Source: Urophycis tenuis (Eukaryota > Chordata > Actinopteri > Gadiformes > Phycidae). From it: DNA of 64,000 nucleotides. The stretch covers positions 62,001 through 126,000 of the forward strand of contig JAXIVH010000083.1 in assembly GCA_036785325.1 (NCBI GenBank), given 5' to 3'. The translations under genes were made by a program, and so were the position numbers. The notes under the pieces were generated by a model that ran no database searches, was not told where the DNA came from, and worked only from the letters and a program-made list of their open reading frames with translations. Of the stretch, positions 10,515 to 22,423 are shown piece by piece (within the stretch, counting starts at the first letter, position 1; each line of letters starts with the position of its first letter).

Positions 10515-13500
10515 TTACCAGAGTGAGTAAAACAAAATGTAGGCCGTCTCCTCTCTCGTCGTCAGGACCGTGTTCTCCGCTGTCGTCTTCACTCGTGTGT
10601 CGTTGAGGGTGAACCATCCCGTGCCGTTCTCTCCAACGATGTCACTGATGTAGTGACCTGGGGGGACACCGGACATCCCATTACCTTCATGCAACGTCCC
10701 GTGTCCCCAGCGCTGTATCTCTAGTGTCTGATGCATGAATGTGCCTGGTACAGATGTGCATGTTATTACTATAAAAACCTCAGTTACCAGTGTCGATGCT
10801 CTCCCCAAGGTGACAGACGATCCCTGACAGACGGTAGGTGGTCTGGGTGCTGTCATCCTTCTGCAGAGAAACATGATTCAGTTGACAGAACCCAACCCAA
10901 GCCCTACTCTCCCTAAACATCCAGGGGCTTCTCTGTTTCATCTTAACTTCAATCTGACCTTGTTCTGTCTCATGTTGTGCTATAACCTCTCCCTCTACCC
11001 ATCTCACCACAGGCATTTCCTGGTGTTCTCTCTCCCTGTCCCCTGAACTGTCAAGATGCTCCACTGCTGTTGAGAAACATATCAACAATCCTGTTTGGTA
11101 CACAACTGACAAAGCCAAGTAGTTGGAGTGAGACTTAACATCTAGCACTATTTTCTTACCCATGACTGCAGTGGGTTTTGATTGAGATGCGATGTCACCC
11201 TCTCCACAACATGCTCTACAACACATTTAATTTCTCATGATTTATTAGATATTAAGGATAATCAATGAACCGTCTGAGCTAAGTACGTGATTTAACAGCA
11301 ACTTCAGTGAGAGATTGAGTCTAGACGACAACATATCTCTTGTCAAAGCCTGATTGAATGTAGCATACAGACAATCTTTGACAAAGGTTGTCTATCAGTA
11401 CGTTTACATGCAGCAAGAAATTCGAATTTCTGATCGGATCAGATAATGACATGCGTAAGACGGAATCAACTTGTCCGAGCATACATGCCGTTCAGAGAAT
11501 CGGATTAACAGCCGGAGCGTGGCTGACTCTGGACGCTATGTGGCGCTGCGCATGTGCAGAATGGCATTGCGCATGCGCAGAATGCAAAATCCGATTCAGA
11601 TCCGATTGCAGAGTATACATGCCGTTAAAAGTCCGACTATGAACGAATTATCCAGGTGTTGTTATCCGATTTTGATGTCCGGAGTAGGTCCGATTTTGAT
11701 GTCCGGAGTAGGTCCGAAGTAGGTCGGATTAAGGTGTTTACATGCACTTAAAAAGTCAGAACGATGTCTTATACGATTAGAAATTCGAATTTCTCGCTGC
11801 ATGTAAACGTACTGTATGTCTCTCATGCAACCGCAACCTCTTGTTTTGAAAATCAAGGCCTTATGTGACCCCTTTGTACCATACGTGGTGTAACAACGTA
11901 CCCCAGTGGGTCTGTCCCAGCCGCATCGCCAGGCTTTCCGACGAGGGAAGCCACAGACAGCAGGGGAGGAATGCTAACAGCCCTGGTCACTTTCCTCAAC
12001 CGCGCGCCGTCATAGTGGAAGCGCTTCATGTGAAGCACAAGCACTCTGTTGAAAGACAGATACAGTTCATCAGGGCAACCCTATGCACACATACAGCCTG
12101 CACGTATGCAGAGTCTACTTTAAAGCATCACTGTATAACCACAGAGTTCCCGGCTCACCTGGGCAGTGTGAGGAAATGCCGAACAGCTGTTGCCTGGCCA
12201 AAGCACTGATGGCAGGTGCACTCTAGCTCTGAAGGCTGAGGAACAAGCCACTGTTAGCATCACAGTTGAAGCATAATAACCAAAGCCAGCAATGGACCAA
12301 GTGTAATCGAATGCACTCAACACAACTGTGTACTGACTTGAAAGTAGAGTTGGAGGCCAGCTATCAACGACGAATGGAGGTCCAAAGACAAGTTGTTCTG
12401 CTCCTCCTCCTGGAAGACCTTGTCACCACAGCTTTTCAAGACGGAGGGAGATCAAAACATCTTCAACCATTAGAACAGAGCAGGCCATGAAGTCCCCTCA
12501 TGATGCAAAAAGTGTCAACGTAAATGGGATCGATTCAATTATTTCCATCATTAAATTGAGGTACTTTATGCCAAAAGTAATACATTAAATGTAGTCAGGA
12601 GTTACCTGGAGCAGGTGCAGACACACTGCAGACTGAACTCAAAGTTCTGGACGGGGCAAATGTAGCTTGGTGATGTGGAGGCCCCCTGCAGTGTCTCACC
12701 TTCCATCTTCATCTTCATGAAGAGGAGCAGCAGGAACTCATGGGCATCCTGTCAGAAACCAGCAGGTCAGTTCAATGTGTTTACTCCTCAACCGCTGCGT
12801 TACAGAAGAGATAAGGAACGCTGGAGGCATCAGACGTACCTGCTCAGAGTAATCCTCATACTCCGGGTTGAGCTCAGCCAAACTGCTCTTGATGGACCTG
12901 AGGAGAGGGAGCGGGGATGGAGGAAGGGAGGGTGGGAGGAAGAGAGAGAGGGAGGGATGGATGGAGGAGGGGATGGAGAAAGGGAGGGATGGAGGAAGGG
13001 AGGGAGAGAGGGAGGATGGGAGAGAGGGAGGAGAGGGAGAGGAGGGAGGGGAGGCAGGGGAGGGAGAGGATGGAGAGGAGGGAGGGGAAAGAGGGGAGGG
13101 AGGGAAGGGAGAGGACGGACAGGAAGGAGGGGAGGCAGGGGAGGGAGAGGAGGGAGAGGACGGACAGGAAGGAGGGGAGGCAGGGGAGGGAGAGGAGGGA
13201 GGGGAAAGAGGGGAGGCAGGGGAGGGAGAGGAGGGAGGGGAAAGAGGGGAGGGAGGGGAGGGAGAGGAGGCAGGGGAGGGAGAGGATGGAGAGGAGGGAG
13301 GGGAAGGAGGGGATGGAGGGGATGGAGGGGAAGGAGGGGACGGAGAGGAGGGAGGGGAAGGAGAGGACGGAGAGGAGGGAGGCGAGGGAGACATGAAGAA
13401 AGGATACATGAAGCACAAAGAAGGTCGACTCTGTGGCACCGATGACATCACAGGACGGGCAGATCTGCTGTCAGGGGGTCCTTCGTCCTTCTCCATGGCC

Positions 13501-13654
13501 GGCTGTTTGAAGGAAGGGGCATCAGAATGATTTATAATGTCACAATATTTCAATGATCAACAAGGAAAATAACTAATATATTAATTGATTGAAAACCACC
13601 GAAAGATAATTATATACTTCCATGAGACAAGTTATATTAAAGTACCGGTATATT

Positions 13655-13707
<53 letters not shown>

Positions 13708-14005
13708 GCTAGAGAGAGAGTTTTTTCTGTTCTAAATGACATCATGTTGCTCAATACATCCTGCAGCAACCACAACGTTCAATTTGCAACTTTTTTTCTG
13801 TTGAAAACATAACAAATTAGATTTGAACAAATATAATGAAATATAATAAATTGAAATATCCACGAATTCAGCCTTGGCGGTAAATATCGGTTTAACTTTG
13901 GATGATGACGTACATGTCTGACCAATCAGACAGCAGCATTCGGCGTGATATTCAAGAGATATGATTCAGGTGTGATTTTACCTGTCTGCCGCAAAATCCT
14001 CCCAT
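10515..14005 (-). CDS. USP37-like ubiquitin carboxyl-terminal hydrolase (peptidase C19), catalytic Cys region not found
   Basis: A multi-exon minus-strand gene whose intron phases fit throughout. Exons: 14005-13982 (MGGFCGRQ); 13502 to about 13400 (PAMEKDEGPPDS); 12897-12840 (SIKSSLAELNPEYEDYSEQ); 12748-12606 (DAHEFLLLLFMKMK, the QDAHEF box); 12431-12338 and 12235-12159 (CxxC zinc-finger pairs, CTCHQCFGQ); 12045-11902 (VLVLHMKRF); 11215-11160; 11066-11008; 10860-10788 (YRLSGIVCHLGESIDTG); 10657-10515 (HYISD, LNDTRV, TAYILFYSLW, stop). The His box (GHYISD) and Asp/Asn box (LND) of the deubiquitinase fold are present. The Cys box (GNTCYMN type) is absent; the place where it should lie holds the pyrimidine repeat at 12898-13400. 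The enzyme would cleave ubiquitin from proteins, but this copy may be a catalytically dead or broken paralogue. The exact 3' end of exon 2 is unresolved. Confidence 0.8.
11396..11814. mobile_element. 419-bp MITE in a USP intron
   Basis: The terminal inverted repeats are 34 bp with one mismatch (CAGTACGTTTACATGCAGC...). Flanking TAT on both sides (11393-11395 and 11815-11817) suggests a 3-bp target duplication. The inside is non-coding and holds a 23-24-bp direct repeat (CGATTTTGATGTCCGGAGTA twice, 11668-11715). Its position between USP exons at 11902 and 11215 does not disturb splicing. Superfamily not assigned. Confidence 0.85.
12898..13400 (-). repeat. Polypyrimidine (CCCTCC-type) minisatellite, about 500 bp
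   Basis: On the plus strand it is almost pure G/A with the degenerate units GGAGGGGA and GGGAGAGGA; on the coding (minus) strand it is pure C/T. It abuts acceptor CTCCTCAG of the USP exon at 12897 and so acts as its polypyrimidine tract. Both strands stay open in several frames because the repeat lacks stop-forming combinations; those frames (RGGRGG, SPPSPP) are artefacts unless the repeat is exonic. The composition favours triplex or G-quadruplex structures. Confidence 0.85.
13657..13720. repeat. (GA)n microsatellite
   Basis: About 30 GA units with two interruptions, in the first intron of the USP-like gene. Confidence 0.95.
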
Positions 14006-14394
14006 GGTTGCAGTCGTCTACAAACAAGTAGAACAACAAGTAGTCCTGTTTAGGTTGGAAAAGTCTGAGGAAGAGTCTTCAATTCACAAATAGTTTTAGA
14101 GTTTGCTTTCAACGTGTCGGTCCGTGTCGGGCGTCTCAGTTGAATGAGGCAATTTCTGCTGTCGTCAAGGAGACGCGTTGATCAGCGTCCCATGTCCTTA
14201 TATAGATTACATCAAGTCCATATGAACCATTACCTCGTATAGTTTATTGTTTGTCTTTACTTCGGGTTTCACATGTTAGTATTGATTATATAATGATGGG
14301 ATCATGTAAAAAAAATAGAGTAAATGTTGGGATCGGTATCATTCTAACTAATATTTGTATTAATATTGTTGTTATCATCATATCATTGCACCTT

Positions 14395-14605
14395 ATTGTG
14401 TTTGTTCACCTTATCCTCTTACTTTTACGTACTTACTACCTATTATTCACTTATTTACTTTATTCACTTATTACCACTGTATTACCTTTTTACTTATTCT
14501 ATTTCATTTTTATTATGTCGATTTCAGTTGACCCGGAGAACAGGAGTTTCACCGCTGGTAGTGATGTACGTTGTTATCTCGTATGTGACATCTTCTATTT
14601 ATAAA
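14395..14605 (+). mobile_element. Second copy of the L2 3' tail
   Basis: Matches the 3' end of the LINE at 1030-2250 base for base over blocks such as GAGTTTCACCGCTGGTAGTGA, GATGTACGTTGTTATCT and CGTATGTGACA. No reverse-transcriptase sequence precedes it, so it is a strongly 5'-truncated insertion. Confidence 0.75.
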
Positions 14606-15534
14606 GCAAGAAACGTCTGTCACTGTGTCTGTGGCTCGTATAATCGCTTGCTAACAGTTACCTGCAACTTGGCAGGCTGATATAACGTTAGCTCCCATTA
14701 GCTAACATTACGAATATTTAGCGCCCCCCACCACCACCAACAACTAAATGCCACATGAACTAACCTTTCATTGTGTACACTCTTTTAAACAGAGAAACTT
14801 TCTATAATATATCCGAATAAAGCATAGAGGTGACCAAAATTAAATTGGAGTGTCATGTTGTTTAATTGAAAATTATGTTGGGTAAGGTTAGATAGATATG
14901 CTAACGTCAACTAGCAAGCTAATGTTAACGTTCGCTATTTTAGAACGTGTGTGTAACCAACGACTAGATCTAACTTAAAATGTAAAACGCAGTATACGTT
15001 TTTGATAGGTTACTAAATTTGTATGTTTTAAATTGACGAATTATAAGGTTTTCCGAATGTTGGCTAACTAACTTCATCTTACCCTCATAGAAGTTAATGG
15101 TACAGAAATGGCGCCAGAGTTGTAAGTTAACGTTAAGAGTTGTAGCTAGAGCTAGTAAGGCTTAACATGACCTTTTTTGCAAAAATCAAATTATGCGTTA
15201 TGTTTATTTGCATGTAAAGCCATTGTCGGTAACTGAAATTGTGATAATAGTGGATTTAGTTGTTCATGCACATGGGGTGGTCAATTTAGCAAGAGATAGA
15301 TGTCGAAGAAGCCCTTATTGCTTAATTTTACACATGGCGAAGGGAACGCTTCAGTTATGCGCCTGGTGTAGCTCCCCTGAATAGTGTATAGCCTAGCTGA
15401 AGGTTTTATTTTAAGTTTGAGTGTTTTTTGGGTGGTGGACTTAAAGCGGCTGTTTTTGTAATACTACAAAACTACTACTTTCATATCATGTGGGGTTCTT
15501 TCATGTCTTTATTAACTTTTTTTTTTTTTTCCAG
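14606..15534. other. Non-coding upstream region of the SAMD3-like gene
   Basis: No exon fits the phase required by the exon at 15535. The ATG at 15108 with donor GTAAGT would create a stop after splicing. The first exon is therefore not identified. Confidence 0.4.
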
Positions 15535-17900
15535 ACAATGAAGTGGATGGGGACACTGTTGATTGTGGCTTGACCGAGAATATGGTTGCACACTTGTTTC
15601 AAGGTTCTTTTAAGAAGCAGTTAACATTTATGCAATTTGTGAGTAAGTTGAAAGAGCCTGTAATAACTTTGACATTAGAGAATTTGACTCCAGAGGAATG
15701 GGATCAGTCTACTTCATCTAGGCCTATACCAAGGTATGTGTGTGGAAGTTTTAGGGGTATCCTCCTGATTTTTTCAGTCTTTGCATGACTGACCAATTTT
15801 AAGCTCAAGTGTGCTGTTAGTAATTAATGGCTTGTTTTGATGCCGCCCCCCCCCCCCCCCCCCCCCCCATTTTAGCAGTGCTTGTAGGGAATTGCCAGCT
15901 GGTTTCGACATTCCAGTGGTCCCCAGAGATGTACAAGCACTACTGGACAACAAGCAACCATGCCATAAAACACCCAAATACAGAAATTTAATAGTCAGAG
16001 TTCTGTATGAAGCTGTGGCACAATACACAACGTAAGTGCTTCTACATTTTCATTTATTAATTTAACAGATGTTTTTGGACAAAGCTACTTACAGAAAGAG
16101 GAATAGCATATACTACATAGACTTTACAATTAGTAAACACAATTGATTTACTTTTCTTTTGTCTTAGGTATCCTACAAATGCGGACTATGTCCAAGCTGT
16201 AAAGTCTTTCATTTCAAAATATCCTTTCCTGAAGGATCTTGAGGGAAATGGTTATGTAAGTGAATACCAATAATAAACCTCTTTGAACAGATGACAATAT
16301 TTACACTATATTGACAAAAGTATTGGGTCACCTGCCTTGACTCCCATATAAACTTAAGTGACATCCCATTCTTAATCCATAGGGGTTATTTGTATACTAT
16401 AATGATAAAATGTTGTGCATATTAAATGGCATACATTTTATAGTTAAAATATTAATCATTGTTAAGTATTATGTCTTATCCAGCCAGGAATAGCACATGA
16501 TCTGTGTCCGTGAAAAGATTTAATGTAAACAAACATGTTTTTCTGTCAACTAGCATACATGGCACATGTTATTGAAGAGAAAATTTAAAATGGAACGTTC
16601 AAACCTGGTTGATAATGAGGAAGTCCTGCGTATTAAACAGAAGTTTGGCCACAATAGATCACACCCACCAGCAGAACCTCCAGGAAGTAGGCCTACTCCA
16701 AGACGCGTGGTTCGTTGAAAACAAATATGCTCTATGTATGTCATTTTGAGTCACAGATGTGTTTCTGATTACCTCTCCCACTCTATCTTCCCAGATACCA
16801 CCATGTGTTCTAGGAGAGGATCCATCCTCCATTGAAGCTCATGTTAGAGTATTGCATACCCAATACCAGAAGATGCAACCTGACACTGACCTAGTTCGTG
16901 ATCGAATGCAGATAACGTTTGTGTGGCGGCAAAAGGAAATTGCAGATGGCATGACAGTGGAGGACGCCGTAAAAAAATACCCTTTTTTAACGACACCCAC
17001 TGGGGTAAATGCAAATGTCTGTGGGGGGGGGGGTCGTTCGCTAAAATTACTCGAAATGAACGCTATGATGACACTCAGAATTTCTTTTCATTATTTTTGT
17101 TTGTAGCTGTGTGATGAGTTGGACCGAATTTATCCAGGATGCGGAGGAAATGTGTGTCAGCGGTTCAAAGAAGGCTTCAACTTGATTGTACCCAAAGTAC
17201 TTGGCCTGGCTAACAACAGATGCTCAGCTCTCGCTGAGCATCTGCCAGGTACTGATGAAATACTGTTGCTTATATGCCACAACATATGCCATATTTACAT
17301 GGACACTTTTAATCCGATTAAAAACAATAAAAGCTCAGTCGGAATAAAAATGTTCATATAAACACCTCGAATAAAAATGCCTTTCTGGGTGTTAGTGGTT
17401 CGCGGTCCTAAGTCTACACGTGTCTTGCAATTGCTGTTTGTTCATGTTTACAGACTTGTTTATTGCACTTTTCAAAATACACATTAAATATGTAGGGGTG
17501 GCAAATGAAATGGCTATTGACATCGCAAATATATCATCTGTCTTGCAGAAATTGACTTAAGAGCAGCCCTCATCTTTCTGCCGTACATCTTCAGGGAGAA
17601 CATTGACCGCTTTATTACACTTGGAGAGGTACGTACTGTACAGTATGTCTAACTTCCAAACATCTCTTTTAACTTTGCATCATGTAGCCAATAAACAAAC
17701 TAAAGCATCCCTGTCATTGTAACCCAAATGTTAACAGTATCATTGTGTTTTGTGGAAACCTTTTTTTTTTTTTTGTATTTGTTTGGTTCTTGTCTTGAAT
17801 AGTGTGAGCCTGGCACGCCGTTCCCAACGATTCAGTTGACTGATCAAGACTGGAAAATGGCCTTCACCAGGCTCCAAACATTGTGAAAGTGGATGGCGTT
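15535..17900 (+). CDS. Uncharacterised fish-expanded protein (often labelled SAMD3-like), frameshift in last exon
   Basis: Exons with consistent GT-AG borders and phases: 15535-15733, 15876-16031, 16168-16255, 16554 to about 16710, 16795-17004, 17107-17248, 17549-17628, 17813 to about 17905. Landmarks: KYRNLIVRVLYEAV, YPTNADYVQAVKSFISKYPFL, TWHMLLKRKFKMERS, IEAHVRVLHTQYQ, MTVEDAVKKYPFLTTP, LPYIFRENIDRFITLGE, TPFPTIQLTDQDW. These resemble a large family of unknown function in teleosts that I recall under the SAMD3-like name; no SAM domain is visible here. In the last exon a one-base shift near 17868 produces an early stop, while the next frame reads APNIVKVDGVEVC as expected. The donor of exon 4 and the first coding exon are uncertain. 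The family is repetitive, so this may be a decaying copy. Confidence 0.65.
15846..15868. repeat. Poly-C run in an intron
   Basis: About 23 consecutive C just before acceptor ATTTTAG at 15869-15875; it serves as polypyrimidine tract. Run length is likely unreliable. Confidence 0.9.
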
Positions 17901-18957
17901 GAGGTGTGTCGTGGTTTTTCCATGTCTCCCCAAATTACCAGTTTTCCAAAAGAAAAGTTACTGCCTATTTAGCTACATTGAATTTAATTTCTGTGCTTAT
18001 CTGTTGAATAGCAAAGATCCCTGGTTGTTTATCCCAAATTGCTAGCGGGTGGACACTATTAAAGCCAGGATATGAAATGGATTTTTTAGACAAATGACAC
18101 TATGTTGATAACAGTTTATGTCTCAGTTTGACATGGTGTTTAGAAGATGAGCTGCAAAACCCATTGTTTTATATTAATGTGTGTATTTTCATAGCTGCCA
18201 ATACAGTTCCATTACCAATGCATGCAAAGTGGTTGTAATTCCTGTGCTTTTTGTCTCTTTTTCCATGTGCATGCACTGGGAATTGATTTAAACTTTATAA
18301 TTATTCTCGTGACTTTTTACTGCAATTAATTCCCGCCGTACCATTGGATCACATGATACAGATCTAAGGTCATTACAAAGGTCTCGTTAATTGTAAGTGT
18401 GCTATCTACTTTTCAGATATGAAACCTTTATAAGTTTTGAGCTATTTGTGATTAAAAAAGCATGAAATTCCCTGTATAGATAGATAGCCTACAACTAACT
18501 GAGCCCGTAATCCCATTGTTACTATGACTCCGCTAATCAACTTTCCAGCTGAGAACGATTAAGCGGCATTGGCATGATTGACACACGCTACAGCTGTGAA
18601 CCTTTTCACTATCCTCTGCTCAATTCACTGCCGTGCAATTGATTCGCTCGTCAAACTGCCATTTAAAACAAATATCTGAAATTACAACCAAGTAAGTTTT
18701 CCAGTTTTGGGTGTTTGTTGGGGGTCATTGATTTTGTCGTCAACCTTTCGTTAATGTTGTCTTGATATGAGAGTGCAAACTTACTAGTGCTAGCTAGCGA
18801 AGTATTGAAATATCACTGGTGTTAGCAGCTAGACCGTGTCTGGCCATAACACTATCAGAAGTGCTTGCTAGTCGCTACTGAACGGGTGCTCGTAGCTATG
18901 AGTATCTGGGCCAAAAAGTATGTCTTCAAGTAGTGACTGAATAGCTGTAAATCTAGC
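17901..18957. other. No gene seen
   Basis: AT-rich, with no coding frame above chance. No further exon of the upstream gene could be placed with confidence. Confidence 0.45.
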
Positions 18958-20655
18958 AGTGGCGGCTGCTGGTCTTTTAAAGAGGGGAAGCTCATTGTCG
19001 GCTTACATCATAAAATTTGTCTTTCTATTTCATCCCTACTGACCGCCAGAGGCGGTGCTTTAAGCACTGGATAACTCCGCCCGCGCTAGCGCATGTCTAT
19101 ATCATCCGGTGTCAGCAGGAAATCGGCTCCTTCATTCTTCTCGTGACCGCGAGTCGAGGTGTACGTGAGTAAAGCATGGCCATTTAAATGGCCCGGTACG
19201 GTTGTTACTGGCGTGCTGCTGGCTTTGTGCAGTCTCGTGCCTCCTTGGCGGGAGTAACGGGCTGACGCTCGTCCTCCCAGAGGCTGTTGCCAGCGATTTG
19301 TATGTTGTTACCTGCTCTGGACAGTTGGCTGGTTTGGTGGCGTCCCGCCCCTCACCTTCCAGCATTGCACACAGCCGCTATGAATAATAATAAACTGTGT
19401 GTTTGTTTTTGTTTTTTGTCTTTCCCATAGGCAGAGTTCAGAGTTTTTTGAAAAAAAAAAAAAAAGTTAATCTTGTTGGTGAAGGTTGCGCACCTGCCCC
19501 CTCTCCCAACTTGGCTTTGTGTTTCAAAGTGTTGACGTTTCCATCCCGGTGGCATCACTCTTTGTGTCTTTTTTTGTATCTTATTTTGGCTACCCCTCCA
19601 CCTGGACCCGGATGGAGCATGCCTGTGGCAGTTGCATGGCACCCCTGGAGCCTGAGGATGGACATGACCAGTGTGGTGTGGCTCACCTGTGGGAGGCCAT
19701 CACCGAGGAAGCCTGCATAAATTGTGGCATTATGCTGTGGTCAGTAAGACTGGCCAGGCTGGCCCAAGTGGATCCACTGCCTTCACTCCAGTCTGAGGGG
19801 GTGGGCTCCTGTCGGGATACTACATGGAAGAGGCCTGCCACACGGGACGGGGACAGTGTCCCCGCAGGAAAACGGCGGAGGAAGGCAGACAACCAGCTGT
19901 CCTCTAAAGTTGACCGTCTGGCTGCTGATATGGAGCAGATGAAGGCACTTCTTCTTAGCCTGCAGCCTGCTGGTGGGATGACACATGCTGTTGGTGCGGC
20001 TACTCAGGGGTCACCGTTGCCAGTGGACGATGCTATCTCCATTGCAGCTTCGTCGAGCCAGTTTTATGATTCTCAGGCTGGGTTGGCGACTCCAACGGCG
20101 GCAGGCTCCTCACATTCTTCGGCCTCGGGTTCCCGGCGGGGATCTGGTGACTCCTCAATGGGGGCAATCATCCGGGCTGCCCTGGCACGCTTGCAGCTTG
20201 ATGCTCCGTGTGAGGGAAGGCTCCTAGCGCTTTCTACAGGCGCAACCCCCCACCGGCGAAGACTATGGTGCCACACTCTCCTGATTTTTTGAGGGAGCTG
20301 CATTCCTGCTGGGGAAACACGTCAACCCTCACTAGGCCGGGGTCGGAGGAGCGGGCCTTAGCTGCCATGGAGGGTGCTGAGGCAGTTGGCCTTCTCCACA
20401 TGCCAGCGGTGGAGCCTGCAGTTGCTGCCTTGATTGTATCTCCGGAGGAGGCAATGAAGTCAGACCCCCGGTGCCCTTCTGCCCAGTGTAAGGTCACTGA
20501 TGATTATGTCTGCAGGGCTTACAACACAGCAGCGCGTATCGGCCGCCTTGGGAACACCCTCTCCCACTTCCTTTTGGCCCTCTCAACCTCCCTGCAGGAT
20601 GCTCAGGTGGATGACTCCACCCTTGACATCTGTTATGCCCAGGGCCGGCTCTTGG
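18958..20655 (+). mobile_element. DIRS-type retrotransposon, 5' region and gag
   Basis: Begins around GTGGCGGCTGCTGGTC and passes CTGACCGCCAGAGGCGGTGC (19040), sequence I recall from the 5' region of fish DIRS-like elements. The gag-like frame follows. No reverse transcriptase, tyrosine recombinase or split direct repeats are present, because a hAT begins at about 20656. Boundaries are approximate. Confidence 0.55.
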
Positions 20656-20660
20656 CATAG
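19612..20660 (+). pseudogene. DIRS gag-like ORF1, one frameshift
   Basis: Starts MEHACGSCMAPLEPEDGHDQC, a Cys/His cluster seen at the start of fish DIRS ORF1 proteins (CxxC...H...C...CxxC). A basic KRRRKADNQ segment and a Ser-rich stretch follow. Near 20230 the frame shifts; the second half reads MVPHSPDFLRELHSCWGN, EERALAAMEGAEAVGLLHMP and STSLQDAQVDDSTLD to a stop at 20658-20660. The role is packaging of element RNA. The shift and the loss of pol make it non-functional. Confidence 0.6.
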
Positions 20661-22423
20661 GCGATATAGGCGGTCGCCTAGAGCACCATCTGCTGGAGGG
20701 GCGCCGCCAGCGTCCCTTGGCCTCGAGGGAATTTTTTTTTTTTTTTTTTTTAAACAATAAAAATTTTGATAATTTTCTATGCCCAGTCGCCCTCCTTTGT
20801 GTGTTCTATCTTGAAAATGATAAATATTAACAAATGAATAAACAATGATGTTCCTAAAATGTGCTGCTACTGCCTGAATCACATGACGGGTGCGCAGTGC
20901 GCACCTCAGGATCAGAGGTCAGGTCACAGACAGGTGGTGGTTTCGTTACCTATTTAACATTACGCGATGAAAAGGCTGTCCAAGCCCTCGGGTGCGCAGA
21001 ACAGAAAGAGAAGAAAGGAGGAAGAGAAGAGGAATTTGCAATATAAAGGTAACATTAGCTTGTACCATTTTTTAAAATTATGCCGTTTTGTGTGTAGACG
21101 TTTTATTTATGCTAGCTCGCTAGCACATATTTCTGCTTGCTAGCTATATCGTGTTTAATGTGAAATGCGCAGTGCATCGGCGCTGTTTATGTTTGTGATG
21201 AGTTTTCATTAGTTTTCTACACAGTTATCATCTCTGCCTGTATGTCCCGTCTGATTTGGTATTTTATTTCAGTTTCATCACGTCATCATTATGTTTGGTC
21301 GAGTAGTAGCCTAAATTAATTTGACTGACACAGTTGCTGCTGCTGGTGCTTAGTTTTATACTGTCTTATCATGTTTGATATTGTGCTGAAATTCAGTAGC
21401 CAGGTGATGAAAATGCAAGCTGCAGGTTATTATTGTTTTATTAAAGTATTATTATTTTCTTCTTATTACTTGTTTTTGCTTGTAATGTAATACATTTACT
21501 CTGTCTGTCTAGATGCACTCAGAAAATATTTACAGTCACCTCAAACAGCTTCTGGAGAGGGGCTTTCAGATCACACATCCACAGAAACACCACTCTCTGA
21601 AGCATGTAAGTTTGTCCAATTGTTTGTGGTCTCTGACACACTACTATGTTATTGTTGTTGTTACTGAATGGTACAACCTTGTTAGTAATGCCAGTAAATG
21701 TAATTTTTAGTCAATTAAAATTAAGTGATTTATTAAGTGAAATAGATTGACACAACAAACTTAATGCAGTGGTGTGACAGTATGGATGGACTCTGTTTAA
21801 ATACAGCTACAAGTCAGGCATCATGCAGCAGCAGCGTCACGTCAACCACACCACCAACCTCTGCAAGTCAGCATGAAGCAGGTGAGTTCTGTAATTAAAT
21901 GTTGCAGTCACATTACTGAACAATACAACTGTTATCCCTAATTTATACTTCAGATGTATTTATTGCCTGATGTCCTGTAATTTGTAAATCATTGTGTGAC
22001 TTTACTAATACTGAAGGATTAATATCTATATTTGCATGTGTGTTTGATTTTCTTGCAGGTGAAGGGACAAGCACAGCGTGTACTGTTCCACAGCCTGAGG
22101 ACACCCCAGGACCGTCAACACATCCTGAAGTCCATGAAAAATCTCTCAAGGCAGCACCATTAGACCCTGCTGACTGGCCTTCCCTGTCTGATAAGGTGAG
22201 GGTGGAGTTAGTACACAGAGGGCGTGATGAAGTTCAGGTTTCTTGCATGAAACAGCTGAATGGGAAAAATGTCTTCACCTGGCCTGACCCACCTGACGAC
22301 CTCTTCTACTATGAGTCTGATGTGCTCCACATGTGTGCAGAACCAGAACCTGTGAACTGCCACCATTCAAAGCTCACAGTAGATGACTGGAAACAATTCC
22401 AGTCTCACAGCCAGAAGCTATAA
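20656..22423 (+). mobile_element. hAT element with N-terminal transposase exons only
   Basis: The start TAGGCGATATAGGCGGTCGC resembles a terminal sequence of fish ZMYM-type hAT elements. Coding exons splice in phase: 20967-21048 (MKRLSKPSGAQNRKRRKEEE), 21513-21605 (DALRKYLQSPQTASGEG), 21807-21881 (STSQASCSSS), 22059-22423 (PLDPADWPSLSDKVRVEL and VLHMCAEPEPVNCHHSKLTVDDW, stop). The first part is the basic leader of ZMYM1-like transposases. The catalytic core is missing and the last exon ends in sequence I do not recognise. A chimeric or truncated, non-autonomous product of about 200 residues could still be made. Confidence 0.55.

Noticed and set aside
12675..13553. Long Gly/Arg, Ser/Pro and Glu/Gly-rich open frames on both strands
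   Set aside because: They are the six translations of a purine/pyrimidine minisatellite; codon use is dictated by the repeat.
15107..15124. ATG with donor GTAAGT as first exon of the SAMD3-like gene
   Set aside because: Splicing to 15535 gives an immediate stop in the required phase.
19397..20303. Minus-strand frames opposite DIRS gag
   Set aside because: Low-complexity shadows without motifs.
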